A stretch of DNA of 48,131 nucleotides. Origin: Patescibacteria group bacterium (lineage in GTDB: Bacteria > Patescibacteriota > Patescibacteriia > SG8-24). The notes under the pieces are model-generated. The model ran no database searches. It saw nothing but the letters and a program-made list of their open reading frames with translations, and was not told the origin of the DNA. Positions 24,257 through 32,902 of the stretch are shown piece after piece. The stretch spans positions 1 through 48,131 of the forward strand of contig JAQTNC010000010.1 in the NCBI GenBank assembly GCA_028714475.1, read 5' to 3'. The translations under genes and the position numbers were made by a program. The first letter of the stretch is position 1. The number at the start of each line of letters is the position of its first letter.

Positions 24257-24850
24257 TCAGCGGCTGATGTTCAGTTCCACCGTGACGCGGGTGCCGGTGC
24301 CGAGGTCGGCGACCGTGACGGTGCCCGGTTCGTATTGCTGGGGACCGGGATAGCTGAAGTTGATGACGGTTGCGCTTTCCTTGACCGTCGAATCAACGAA
24401 CCAGTCGAGGTCGGTGAGAGAGCGGATGTAGAAGTCGGCGACGGCCGTGCGGCCGGCGATTCCTTGCCAAACGATCAAGTAACGGTCGATGCCGTCCGTG
24501 CGGCTGGACTGCGCGTCAGACAGCGTCAGGCCGGTCATGATGGGAACGGCGGCGGGAAAGCCCGGCGGGAGGTCGGGGTTGGTCGAGGCTTGTTCGTCAT
24601 ACGCGCCGAAGCTGACCTGCGTTGGGTCGGTAGCGCCGGAGTTTTCCGACAAACGCGAGATGACGAGCAGGGCCAGGACGGCGACGAGCGCCACTCCGGC
24701 GATGATGAAAAGGACGGCCCTGGCCCACGGCACGGTTCGCTGTTGTGCCAGGGCAAGGCTTTCCAGATCAACGGGTTTGGTGCGGGGACTGTCCCCGGAT
24801 GGGGACTGTCCCCGAGAATCGGGCGTCGCCGGCGTATTTTCGTCTGCCAT
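24257..24850 (-). CDS. Bitopic membrane protein of the envelope operon
   Basis: 197 residues: a cytosolic N-terminus (about 1-43), one transmembrane helix (about 44-66, ARAVLFIIAGVALVAVLALLVI) and an extracytoplasmic domain of about 130 residues with PPGFPAAVPIM, RYLIVWQG, VADFYIRSL and a closing VTVELNISR strand. The PP.FP..VP pattern is common in CPR membrane proteins, but I know no function. Two copies of a GGGACAGTCCCC-type repeat lie inside the N-terminal coding part (24783-24812) and encode SRGQSPSGDSP, so a mobile repeat seems to have entered the reading frame. It lies 51 bases after the VirB2-SLT fusion gene and 34 before the next. Confidence 0.75.
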   Translation of the reverse strand: MADENTPATPDSRGQSPSGDSPRTKPVDLESLALAQQRTVPWARAVLFIIAGVALVAVLALLVISRLSENSGATDPTQVSFGAYDEQASTNPDLPPGFPAAVPIMTGLTLSDAQSSRTDGIDRYLIVWQGIAGRTAVADFYIRSLTDLDWFVDSTVKESATVINFSYPGPQQYEPGTVTVADLGTGTRVTVELNISR

Positions 24851-24901
24851 AATTTTGATGGTGGGTTAACAATGGAGGGGGCCGACGCCCCGGCGAATCC
24901 G

Positions 24902-26035
24902 TCATGGCGTCGCCGTCCGGCATTTGTTGTAGGAATCGACGCGGCTCACGATGATGGGATTGTCCTTCGCGATCTTGCCGGCATAACAGACATAGCCGGC
25001 GGCGGGGTCAGAACCGTTGTTGGTCTTGCCCCAACAGGCCTTGTAATGGTCGAGCATGGCGTCAATCTGCTTGTTGACGTCGAACAGTTCCGGGATGGTG
25101 TAGCACTTGTTGCCGGTGCGGAAACCGCGGCCTTGGTCCGCCTTGCCGCTGCACGGGGCGGAATTGGGGAAGACGGTTGACTGGCCGGAACCGATGCCGT
25201 GGGAGAAGCGCCAGTCGAGCCCGTAGTCCGGTGGCGCTTGCAGGTTGACGGTGTCGTCGTTCAGCGGCCCCTTGTTCTGACAGGCCATGCTGTTGCAGCC
25301 GATGGGGTCGAAGCTTTGCGTCTTGCCGGTCGGGTCTTTCTGCAGATCGGAGTATTTCGCGCCGCTGTTCTGGAATTTCCTCCGCATCTCGACGGAGAAG
25401 TTCGTGCTGGTCGCGTTCTCGTCATGGCCCAGGGCGTTCTGCCGCCCGCCGGATTCGTGTTCCATCGAGGCTCGCACGAAGCAGGCGAAATCATCGCCGC
25501 CCAGCGCCTTGGCCTTGTCCATGGCCTGACGTATCATCTCGGCCTTGTTGACCGGTGCGGCGCCGGTCACGGCCGCGATCATCGCGCCGGAAACGATCTC
25601 GATTTTTTTCTGCGGCACGGTTCGTATCAGGATGCCCTGCAGCGAAGTCAGCGACGGGTTGACGGCGTTCAGGATGATGTATGAGGCGAGCAGGACGAAC
25701 AGGCCGAGCACCGCGTCGGTGATGCGGGTCTTGCCTTGCTGGGGTCGGCCGACGAGCCACTCGAAGCCGCCGATGGTCATCATCACGGCGGCGATGAGCA
25801 GTCCCGCGCCGAGGGCGTACTGGTAAAGGCCGTAGATGTATTCGGCGATCCAGGGGATGGTGACGGTCTCGCCGCCCTTGCCGACGATGTCGGAAAAGGT
25901 GACGGTCGGGATGGGGATGGAGAGGGTCGGCTTGAGGAGCGTCGCGGCATTGGTGTTCGTCTGCGCCCAAACGATCCCGGCTGTCGGGACGAGAAGCAGC
26001 CACGCGATAGCGATGACGGCAAGCAGGCGGCGCAT
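24902..26035 (-). CDS. VirB2-like membrane protein fused to a lytic transglycosylase-like domain
   Basis: 377 residues. Signal peptide to about residue 25, PIPTVTFSDI, then two helices (about 64-95 and 104-124) with YALGAGLLIAAVMMTIGGF and GKTRITDAVLGLFVLL, clearly paralogous to the 22321 gene. From about 160 a lysozyme-like domain follows: FVRASMEHESGGRQNALG, with Glu194 at the catalytic position of SLT enzymes, and SHGIGSGQ, equivalent to the GLMQ motif. In classical type IV secretion the transglycosylase VirB1 and pilin VirB2 are separate proteins; here they are one chain. The start codon follows the DsbA-like stop by three bases, so translation is coupled. Cysteine pairs late in the chain again suggest oxidation by that neighbour. 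Confidence 0.78.
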   Translation of the reverse strand: MRRLLAVIAIAWLLLVPTAGIVWAQTNTNAATLLKPTLSIPIPTVTFSDIVGKGGETVTIPWIAEYIYGLYQYALGAGLLIAAVMMTIGGFEWLVGRPQQGKTRITDAVLGLFVLLASYIILNAVNPSLTSLQGILIRTVPQKKIEIVSGAMIAAVTGAAPVNKAEMIRQAMDKAKALGGDDFACFVRASMEHESGGRQNALGHDENATSTNFSVEMRRKFQNSGAKYSDLQKDPTGKTQSFDPIGCNSMACQNKGPLNDDTVNLQAPPDYGLDWRFSHGIGSGQSTVFPNSAPCSGKADQGRGFRTGNKCYTIPELFDVNKQIDAMLDHYKACWGKTNNGSDPAAGYVCYAGKIAKDNPIIVSRVDSYNKCRTATP

Positions 26036-26038
26036 AGG

Positions 26039-26767
26039 TCAGCGGTTGGCCGGCGGCGTTGGCTCGGCCGCCGGTTGGGGGGCAGTCGCGGCCGCCTGAT
26101 TCAGTTCCGCCTGCGTGAACTGCTTGAGCGTGTCGTAACTCACGGCGCCGGAAACGCGGCGGCTGTTGATGAAGAGATACGGCGTGGCGTCAATGCCGAG
26201 CCGCAGCCCTTCCTCCGTGTCGCGCTCGACGAGCGCGCGCGGCGGCGTCTCGGTCAGGCAGGTGCTGAAGGCGGCGGTGTCGAGGCCGAGCTGTCCGGCG
26301 AAGATCGGATAGTTGGAGGCCACGACGCCCTGCGACGAGGTGAAGAGCAGGTCGTGGTATTCCCAGAAGGCGCCTTGGTAAAAGGCACAGCGCGCGGCGA
26401 TGGCGGCGTCGGTCGCGCCCGGATGCAGCTGGGCGTTCGGGAAGTCCTTCCAGACGACGCGCACGTCCTTCGGGTATTCGGTCAGGAGCTGGTTGAGGCT
26501 GGCTTCCATTTCCGCACACGGCCCGCACAGGTAGTCGCCGAAAATGACGATGGTGACGCGGGCGTCGTTCGGTCCGCGGGTCGGGTTGCCGAAGACGACC
26601 GTCGGCTTCTCGAGGCGCGAGGTCAGCTTTTCCTGCTCCTCGGACGGCAACGGCGCATTCACCGGCGGGAACAGCGCCGTCATCCCGAAGACGAACAGGA
26701 TGAGTGTGGCGAGCAGGACCGTCGCCGCGAGGAAAGCCGGGAAATGTTTGGCGTCGTTCTTGGTCAT
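26039..26767 (-). CDS. Membrane-anchored DsbA-like thiol oxidoreductase
   Basis: 242 residues with an N-terminal membrane helix (about 9-33) and a thioredoxin fold with helical insertion of the DsbA/DSBA-like (thioredoxin_4) type. The active site CGPC (Cys81, Cys84) is in VIFGDYLCGPCAEME, and the cis-proline region is GIDATPYLFIN. It would introduce or rearrange disulfides in exported proteins; the operon partners, especially the 22321 product, are Cys-rich and are likely clients. It is separated from the TolB-like gene by four bases and from the VirB2-SLT gene by three. The C-terminal 20 residues are Pro/Ala-rich. Confidence 0.9.
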   Translation of the reverse strand: MTKNDAKHFPAFLAATVLLATLILFVFGMTALFPPVNAPLPSEEQEKLTSRLEKPTVVFGNPTRGPNDARVTIVIFGDYLCGPCAEMEASLNQLLTEYPKDVRVVWKDFPNAQLHPGATDAAIAARCAFYQGAFWEYHDLLFTSSQGVVASNYPIFAGQLGLDTAAFSTCLTETPPRALVERDTEEGLRLGIDATPYLFINSRRVSGAVSYDTLKQFTQAELNQAAATAPQPAAEPTPPANR

Positions 26768-26771
26768 ATCG

Positions 26772-27983
26772 TCATTCCTTGAGGATGATCTTCTGCAGGA
26801 AGCCGGAGTTCTTGTCCGTGAAGTAGAGGCTCTTCCCGTCCGGCGCGATCATCATCTTGCCGACGGTGCGCCCCCCTTCCGGTTCGGCGATTTTCGTTTG
26901 GATGCCGGTCTCGACGTCAATGCGGTAGATGGTGTCCGGCGTCTGGTCGTAGAGGGTCGGCTGCAAACCGGCGCCGTCATTCATCTCGTTGGGCACGGCG
27001 CAATAGAGCGTGCGGTCGTCCTGGAAGGCGCACTTGTCGGCCCAGGTGTTCACGTTCAGGCTGCGGCGGTTCTTGCCGATGTCGTTGCCCGAGGCGTCCA
27101 CGATCCAGAGTTGGGGCTTGTAGTTCGCGCTGGAAGCCGCCGCGCTGTAGATCAGCTGCTGGCCGGTCGGTGCCCATTGCGGCTGGAAGCCCAGCCCGTT
27201 CACGGACAATGACTTGAAGTTCTCGTTGTTCTGCCCGATGAAATAGACCTCGCGGGTATCCATGTCCGAGGCGGCACCAGTCGCTGACATAGCGATGATC
27301 TGGTTGTTGGGCGACCACGCGACCTGGACTTTGCTCGCGTTGTCGCCGAGTTCCTGCACGGCGCGGACGTCACTGCCATCCGGATTGGCCACGACCAGGA
27401 AGCGGTTGCTCGGATCCGTGCCGAGGCTCTTCGCTTCGATCTTGTCGCCGGCCGGGCTGAAGGCGAAGGATTCCCAGTGTTTCGGCAGGGTGACCTGCTT
27501 GCCGGTCGTGAAGTCGTAGTAGATGTTGGAGCCGTCCGGATATTCGATGATGGCCTTGTCGCCTTTGGGGTTGAAGGTCGCCTGATCAACGTTGTGGAAC
27601 TGCTGGCTCGAGAGCGAGGTCACCGAGCCGTCGGCGTTCATGCGGTAGAATTTCTCGTCGTAACGGTTGTAGTAGTTGATGCGACCGGCGGCGGAGAGGC
27701 TGGCGCCGACCGTGGGTGCCTCGGCGATGGCCGTGGCTTGGGTGACGCCACCGGCGGCCACGCGCGCCACGGGCGGCGTCGGCAAGGTCGGCGGCACGGT
27801 CGGGACGCCCGGCGTCGGCGCGCCAGGCGCGGCCGGCACCAAGCCGGTCGGTGGGGCGTTCACCGGCGGCACTTCCGGCGTCACGATCGGGGCCGCGCGG
27901 AAGAACATGAAATAAATCGCCACGCCGATGCCGACGGAAACAGCGAGGAAAAGGATGACGAGCAGGATTTTCTTGTAGTCCAT
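26772..27983 (-). CDS. Membrane-anchored TolB/WD40-like beta-propeller protein
   Basis: 403 residues from the ATG at 27983 (MDYKKILLVILF); an upstream in-frame start at 28010 adds a poor sequence before the anchor. One membrane helix (about 5-26), a Pro/Ala/Val-rich linker (30-85), then repeated blades of about 40 residues with TolB-type motifs: NPKGDKAIIEYPDGS, SPAGDKIEAKSL, SPNNQIIAMSA, APTGQQLIYSA and APDGKSLYFTD. Such propellers are protein-interaction platforms outside the membrane. It sits between the 28017 membrane gene (33 bases) and the DsbA-like gene (four bases) in one operon, so it is probably part of the same envelope complex. Confidence 0.85.
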   Translation of the reverse strand: MDYKKILLVILFLAVSVGIGVAIYFMFFRAAPIVTPEVPPVNAPPTGLVPAAPGAPTPGVPTVPPTLPTPPVARVAAGGVTQATAIAEAPTVGASLSAAGRINYYNRYDEKFYRMNADGSVTSLSSQQFHNVDQATFNPKGDKAIIEYPDGSNIYYDFTTGKQVTLPKHWESFAFSPAGDKIEAKSLGTDPSNRFLVVANPDGSDVRAVQELGDNASKVQVAWSPNNQIIAMSATGAASDMDTREVYFIGQNNENFKSLSVNGLGFQPQWAPTGQQLIYSAAASSANYKPQLWIVDASGNDIGKNRRSLNVNTWADKCAFQDDRTLYCAVPNEMNDGAGLQPTLYDQTPDTIYRIDVETGIQTKIAEPEGGRTVGKMMIAPDGKSLYFTDKNSGFLQKIILKE

Positions 27984-28016
27984 ATTTTTTCCGGCCGGTC
28001 GAGCCGGCATTATTGA

Positions 28017-29192
28017 TCAGCGGGCAGGCACGACGAAGCCGACGATGGACGCCCCTGCCGCGCCCAAGGCTTCCAAGGGGTTATCGATGATTTTCACGAT
28101 GACGCCGATGATGACGAAAATTATCAGGATGATGATGGACCAAACGACCGTGGCGGCGAACCAGTCCAGCCAGTGGAACATGTGCTGTTCCTCAACGGTC
28201 ATGAGGTTCAGCTGGATGTAGCCCATCACCTGCGGGGGGACCATCTTCTTGAAGGACGGCGGCGCCTCGCGCAGGAAGGACTTGGCGAGCGTGGCGGTGG
28301 ACCGGATGTAATCGTTGAATTCGAAATTGATCCAGGCGTACACGGGGACGTAAATGACGCCGTACCAGTCCCAGATGTCAACCGCCATTATCTTCTTGAT
28401 CTCGAGAACGGTGGCGCTCACGAGGACGCGCGGCGGCAGGCTGGCATATTTCTTGAGCATCTGTGCCATCAGCAGGGGGTTCATGCCGGCTGACTCCGCG
28501 CCGCCGACACCGATGAAGGTCGAGGCCATGTCTTTCACGTCGCGCGCTTTCTCATTCAGGTAGCTTTTGGCGCGCGGCTCGCGGCCTCCGGCAGTCGTGG
28601 CGCGATTCTCTTCCGGAGCGGCGCCTGGCGCGTTGTCCATCACGGGCAGACGGGCGAGGGGATTGATCGGCCCGGTTCTGCCCATGCCGGCCGCTTCGCC
28701 GGCCTGGGCGCCGGCTTGGCCGGCTTGTCCGACCGCGCGGCTGGCCTGCTGGCCGGCCTGGGCGCCGGCTTGCATGCCTTGTCCGGCGGCTGACGCAATG
28801 GCGCTGTCGGGAGTGGCGACCTCGGTGTTCGACGGAAGATTGTCCGTGGCGCGGCGCGCGACAGCGTTGTCGTTCGCCGGCATCGGTCGGGCACGGGCGA
28901 CGGCATTGTCGTTGGCGGCTCTCGCCCCTTCGCCCGGCACCGCAAACGGCGGCAGGGAATCCCGCAGCTGCTGTTGGTACTGCTGTTCGTATTCGTGAAA
29001 TGCCTTGGCGAAGTCGCGCGCGTCGTCGGCGGAAAAACCTCGAGCCGCCGCGCCGGGACCGGGCAGGATTTCCTCCGGCGGCAACGACGCGAACACCTCC
29101 AAACGCCCCCGCTCCAGTTCGCGGGCCCAGCGGAGTACCTCTCTCAAGGTCGGTCTGTGGGCCGAACCGTTTTCAGACTGTGGCGTGGGCAT
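28017..29192 (-). CDS. Large membrane protein with Ala/Gln/Gly-rich linker, translationally coupled to clpC
   Basis: 391 residues. The N-terminal half is soluble and low-complexity: an EYEQQYQQQLRD helix, repeated AANDNAVARARP/PANDNAVARRA segments and a stretch of AGQ repeats (about 135-170). The C-terminal half has an amphipathic or re-entrant segment (WDWYGVIYVPVYAWINFEF) and a strong transmembrane region (about 338-385, WSIIILIIFVIIGVIVKII). Its start lies 20 bases inside the 3' end of clpC, so the two are coupled. I recognise no family; location and order suggest an inner-membrane part of the VirB2-fusion apparatus. The duplicated NDNAVAR motif is notable. Confidence 0.7.
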   Translation of the reverse strand: MPTPQSENGSAHRPTLREVLRWARELERGRLEVFASLPPEEILPGPGAAARGFSADDARDFAKAFHEYEQQYQQQLRDSLPPFAVPGEGARAANDNAVARARPMPANDNAVARRATDNLPSNTEVATPDSAIASAAGQGMQAGAQAGQQASRAVGQAGQAGAQAGEAAGMGRTGPINPLARLPVMDNAPGAAPEENRATTAGGREPRAKSYLNEKARDVKDMASTFIGVGGAESAGMNPLLMAQMLKKYASLPPRVLVSATVLEIKKIMAVDIWDWYGVIYVPVYAWINFEFNDYIRSTATLAKSFLREAPPSFKKMVPPQVMGYIQLNLMTVEEQHMFHWLDWFAATVVWSIIILIIFVIIGVIVKIIDNPLEALGAAGASIVGFVVPAR

Positions 29193-31767
29193 GTTGCTGT
29201 TTGTGGGTCACGTTGATCTGCCCGTCGCGGCCGACGCCGACGCGGAGTGTCACGCCGGACGGCAGGGCGTCCGTGAGCAGTTCGCGGGCGAGCGGGCTCT
29301 CGACCAGTTCCTGAATCTGCCGGCGCACGCCGCGCGCGCCGAAGAGCGGGTTCCAGCTGCGTTCAGCGATGACGACCGCGGCCTTGGGCGCGACGACGAG
29401 CTTGACGCCGTGATCGCGTTCGAGCCGCGCCGCCAGTTCGCGGAGCTGTTGTTCGGCGATGACGACCAGGTTCTGGCGCGACAGCGGCTTGAAGACAACG
29501 GTTTGGTCGATGCGATTGATGAATTCCGGGCGGAAGGATTTCTCCATCTCCTTGAGGATGCGTTCGCGGGCCTCGGCGATATCGGCGGCCGTCACTTCGC
29601 CGGCCTTTTTCGAGCCGAAGCCGATGTCTTCGCTGGCCGCCGATGCCGCGCCGACGTTCGAGGTCATGACGATGACCGAGTTGCGGAAGTTGATGCGGCG
29701 ACCCGTCGCGTCCGTGAGCTGGCCGTCCTCCAAGAGTTGCAGGAAAAGGTTGTGGATCTCGTCGTGGGCCTTCTCGATCTCGTCGAAGAGCACGACGGAG
29801 TGCGGCCGGCGCTTGACCGTGTCGGTGAGTTTCGTGCGGTCCTTGTAGCCGACATAGCCGGCGGGTGCGCCGATGAGTTTCGAGACGTTGAAGCCCTCGG
29901 CGAATTCCGACATGTCGATGCGGATGAGCGCCTCCGGATCATGGAAAACCGTTTCCGCGATGACCTTGGCCATCTCGGTTTTGCCGACGCCGGACGGGCC
30001 GAGGAAGAGGAACGAGGCGAGCGGACGCTTCGGGTCGGCGACGCCGGCCTTGGCGCGGCGCATCATCTCGGCGACCGACGCGACCGCGTCATCCTGGCCG
30101 ACGATGCGGCGCTTGAGCTCTTCCTCGAGTTTCAACAACCGTTCTTTTTCTTCGCGCAACAGATCCGCGGCCGGGATGCCGGTGGCGCGCGCGACCACTT
30201 CCGCCACCTCGCGGCGGCCGATGCTGCCGGCGGGCGGCTTGGCACCGCCGTCGCGTTTCTTCATGGCGGCCAGTTCCTTTTCCAAGCGGCGTTCCTGCGC
30301 CTTCAGTTCCAGCGCCTGCAGGAAGTTTTCCGACGCCACGGACTTGTCCTTCTGGCGGCTGGTTTTCTTGATTTCCTCCTCGATGTCCTTCACGCGTCGC
30401 GCTCCGCCGCGGCCGGATGTCGCCACGCGCACGCAGGCCGACGCTTCGTCAATCAGATCAATCGCCTTGTCCGGCAGGAAGCGGTCGGTGAGGTAGCGGT
30501 CGGAGAGTTCGACGGCCGCGTCAATTGCCTCGTCGGTGACGGTCACGCCGTGATGCTTCTCGTAGTTGGCGCGCAGGCCGCGCAGGATTTCCTTGGCCGC
30601 CGCCATGGACGGCGGTTCCACCATGATGGCCTGGAAGCGGCGCTCGAGCGCGCCGTCGCTTTCGATGCTCTTCTTGAATTCCGCCGGCGTGGTCGCGCCG
30701 ATACAGCGCAGTTCGCCGCGCGCGAGGGCGGGCTTCAGAAGGTTGGCCGCGTCGAGCGAGCCATTCGTCGAACCCGCGCCGGTGATGTTGTGCAGTTCGT
30801 CGATGAACAAAATGATGTCGGGATTGTTTTTCGTCTCCTCGGTGATCTGCTTGAGGCGGCTTTCGAATTCGCCGCGATAGACCGTGCCGGCGATGATGAG
30901 GCCAAGGTCGAGCGCGAGGATGCGCTTGTTCGCGAGCACGTCCGGCACTTCGCCTTCGATGATGCGTTTCGCCAAGCCCTCGACGATGGCCGTCTTGCCG
31001 ACGCCCGGTTCGCCGAGCAGAACCGGATTGTTCTTGGTGCGGCGGCAGAGAATCTGGATGAGCCGCTCGATTTCCGCGTCGCGGCCGATGACCGGATCGA
31101 GCGTCGTGCCTGGTTTGTTGGCGGTGAGGTCCACGGTGAAGGTGTCGAGCGTCGGCGTGCGCGGGCGGCCGTTCCGTCCGCTGCGGCGGCCGATGGACGC
31201 GGCGTTTTCCGCCTCGTCGTCCTTTTCCGCGCGCGGCGCGTGACTCATTGACGAGTGGGGCGCGTCGCCAGTCTCGAACGATTCGGCAATTTCCGGAAAC
31301 CGCGTCGTGCTCTTCAGCATCTGCTCGACCTGTTCCTGGAGGCCGGCCACGTCCACGCTCTGGTTGGCGAGGATGGCGGCGACCGCCGGGCTACCGGCCT
31401 GCAGCAAGCCGGCGAGCAGGTGTTCCGTGCCGACGTACTTGTGGTTGTGTTGGTTGGCGATGAGCACCGTCTTCTCGAAGACGCGTTTCGTTTCCTGCGA
31501 CAGGCGCGGGGCGCCGCTCGCCACTTCCGCCGGCTGCCCTTGGTTCGCGGCCACGTCATCGGCCAGCTTGAGCAGGCGGCGCGTCGTCTCGGCATCCACT
31601 TCCGCCCGACGCAACAGCTCGCCGCCGACGCTGCCCTCCTGACGCAGGAGCGCCAAGACCAGATGCTCCGGGTTCAATCCCGGCGAACGCATTTCCGCCG
31701 CGATGGCGTGCGCCGTCGCTACGGTCTTCTTGAGGTGGTCGGTGAATTTGTCGAGGATGTCGTGCAT
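29173..31767 (-). CDS. clpC: ATP-dependent Clp protease ATP-binding subunit ClpC
   Basis: 864 residues from the ATG at 31767. An AAA+ unfoldase that feeds substrates to ClpP. It has an N-terminal Clp repeat domain (LDKFTDHLKKTVATAHAIA...LNPEHLVLALL), AAA-1 with GEPGVGKT and FIDELHNI, a middle coiled-coil region (EKELAAMKKRDGG), and AAA-2 with GPSGVGKTEMAK and VVLFDEIEKAH, plus the C-terminal ClpB_D2-small domain. The IGF loop for ClpP docking is present (EDIGFGSKKAG), so it acts with a protease, unlike ClpB. Its stop overlaps the next gene by 20 bases; a regulatory link to the envelope operon is likely. The in-frame extension to 31899 runs into a family 1 repeat and is rejected. Confidence 0.95.
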   Translation of the reverse strand: MHDILDKFTDHLKKTVATAHAIAAEMRSPGLNPEHLVLALLRQEGSVGGELLRRAEVDAETTRRLLKLADDVAANQGQPAEVASGAPRLSQETKRVFEKTVLIANQHNHKYVGTEHLLAGLLQAGSPAVAAILANQSVDVAGLQEQVEQMLKSTTRFPEIAESFETGDAPHSSMSHAPRAEKDDEAENAASIGRRSGRNGRPRTPTLDTFTVDLTANKPGTTLDPVIGRDAEIERLIQILCRRTKNNPVLLGEPGVGKTAIVEGLAKRIIEGEVPDVLANKRILALDLGLIIAGTVYRGEFESRLKQITEETKNNPDIILFIDELHNITGAGSTNGSLDAANLLKPALARGELRCIGATTPAEFKKSIESDGALERRFQAIMVEPPSMAAAKEILRGLRANYEKHHGVTVTDEAIDAAVELSDRYLTDRFLPDKAIDLIDEASACVRVATSGRGGARRVKDIEEEIKKTSRQKDKSVASENFLQALELKAQERRLEKELAAMKKRDGGAKPPAGSIGRREVAEVVARATGIPAADLLREEKERLLKLEEELKRRIVGQDDAVASVAEMMRRAKAGVADPKRPLASFLFLGPSGVGKTEMAKVIAETVFHDPEALIRIDMSEFAEGFNVSKLIGAPAGYVGYKDRTKLTDTVKRRPHSVVLFDEIEKAHDEIHNLFLQLLEDGQLTDATGRRINFRNSVIVMTSNVGAASAASEDIGFGSKKAGEVTAADIAEARERILKEMEKSFRPEFINRIDQTVVFKPLSRQNLVVIAEQQLRELAARLERDHGVKLVVAPKAAVVIAERSWNPLFGARGVRRQIQELVESPLARELLTDALPSGVTLRVGVGRDGQINVTHKQQHAHATV

Positions 31768-31815
31768 AGCGGCGGCGATGTCGGTAATCGTTTTGATTGC
31801 TGATTTATAGATTAT

Positions 31816-31897
31816 TTCTTGCCCGAGCGTAGTCGAGGGCTTGGTTGCGCGTGGCGGGGAGCCCCTCGACTCCGCTGCGCTTCGCTCGGGGAAGAAC
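31816..31897 (-). repeat. Family 1 intergenic repeat, copy b
   Basis: Reverse complement reads TTCTTCCCCGAGCGAAGCG ... CTACGCTCGGGCAAGAA, the same plan as 12032-12136. It sits between htpX and clpC and may separate their transcripts. Confidence 0.7.
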
Positions 31898-31906
31898 ATT
31901 GGGGCT

Positions 31907-32803
31907 TTATTCGTGCAAGTTGGCCATGTTCCTTAGCGCCATGATGCGCTGGGCGATGGGCGGATGAGTGGAGAAAAGGTTGGCGAATGATTTGGCGCTG
32001 AAGGGGGAGGTGAAGAACAGGTGCGCCGTGGCGGTGGAGGCGCGCGCGAGCGGGCGGTTGTCCTGGTCGATCTTGTTGAGCGCGCGGGCCAATCCTTCGG
32101 GGAAGCGCGTCATAAGCGCGGCCGAGGAGTCGGCGAGCAGTTCGCGTCGGCGGGAAACGGCCAGCTTGATGAGTTCGGCGATGATGGGGGAGAGGATGAT
32201 GAGGATGAGGCCGATGATCTGCAGGATGCCGCCGCCGTTGTTCTCCCTGTCGTTACGCCGGCCGCCGAAGAACGACGCGCGCATGGCCATGTTGGCGAGG
32301 AGCGCGATGGTGCCGACGAGCACGACCACGACGGTCATGAGCCGGATGTCAAAATTGCGGATGTGCGAGATTTCGTGGGCGAGCACGCCTTCGAGCTCCT
32401 CATTTTCCAGTTTCTGCATCGCGCCGGTGGTGACGGCGATGGAGGCGTGTTCGGGGTCGCGGCCGGTCGCGAAGGCATTGATGGCCGGGTCGTCAATCAC
32501 GTGGACCTTCGGCATGGGCATGCCGATGGTGATGCAGAGGTTCTCGACCATGCGGTAGAGGCGGGGATCGTCGGCTTGCGTAATGACACGCGCGCCGGAA
32601 CTCGCGAGCGCCACCTTGTCGCCGGCGTAGTAGCTCACGAGCGCCGAGACGAGCGAGTATCCGCCCGCGATGACGACCGCCGCGCCGTTCAGTCCGTAAT
32701 ACTGGTCAATCGCCCAGCCGACGAGCATGACAAACGCCAAGAAGACCACCATGAGCAGGACGGTCTTGCGTTTGTTCGAATTTATGAAATCGTAAGTGGT
32801 CAT
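31907..32803 (-). CDS. htpX: Membrane zinc metalloprotease HtpX
   Basis: 298 residues. HtpX degrades misfolded membrane proteins. Two N-terminal membrane helices (about 13-32 and 40-60), the zinc site HEISH (His143, Glu144, His147) in EGVLAHEISHIRN, the third-ligand Glu in SRRRELLADSSAA, a further hydrophobic pair (about 153-175 and 193-215), and the C-terminal STHPPIAQRIMAL motif are all intact. Length and order are typical. It lies downstream of lemA on the same strand with a pair of family 2 repeats between; lemA-htpX is a common bacterial pair. Confidence 0.96.
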   Translation of the reverse strand: MTTYDFINSNKRKTVLLMVVFLAFVMLVGWAIDQYYGLNGAAVVIAGGYSLVSALVSYYAGDKVALASSGARVITQADDPRLYRMVENLCITIGMPMPKVHVIDDPAINAFATGRDPEHASIAVTTGAMQKLENEELEGVLAHEISHIRNFDIRLMTVVVVLVGTIALLANMAMRASFFGGRRNDRENNGGGILQIIGLILIILSPIIAELIKLAVSRRRELLADSSAALMTRFPEGLARALNKIDQDNRPLARASTATAHLFFTSPFSAKSFANLFSTHPPIAQRIMALRNMANLHE

Positions 32804-32819
32804 TGTTGATGCCTATAAA

Positions 32820-32902
32820 CCGTAGCGGCAGGGCTTGTCCCTGCACCACAATGAACGCAAGGGGGATACAGGTGGTGGCGGGGCAAGCCCGCCCGCTACA
32901 CG
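32820..32902. repeat. Inverted pair of family 2 REP-like repeats (copies b and c)
   Basis: CCGTAGCGGCAGGGCTTGTC... at 32820-32851 and its inverted counterpart ending GGGCAAGCCCGCCCGCTACA at 32871-32902 flank a 19-base spacer. Copy c begins right after the lemA stop (minus strand). Together they could form a long hairpin between lemA and htpX. Confidence 0.75.

Noticed and set aside
29005-31251. 748-residue plus-strand open frame
   Set aside because: Antisense shadow of clpC; no recognisable motif, low-complexity Asp/Arg/Val composition.
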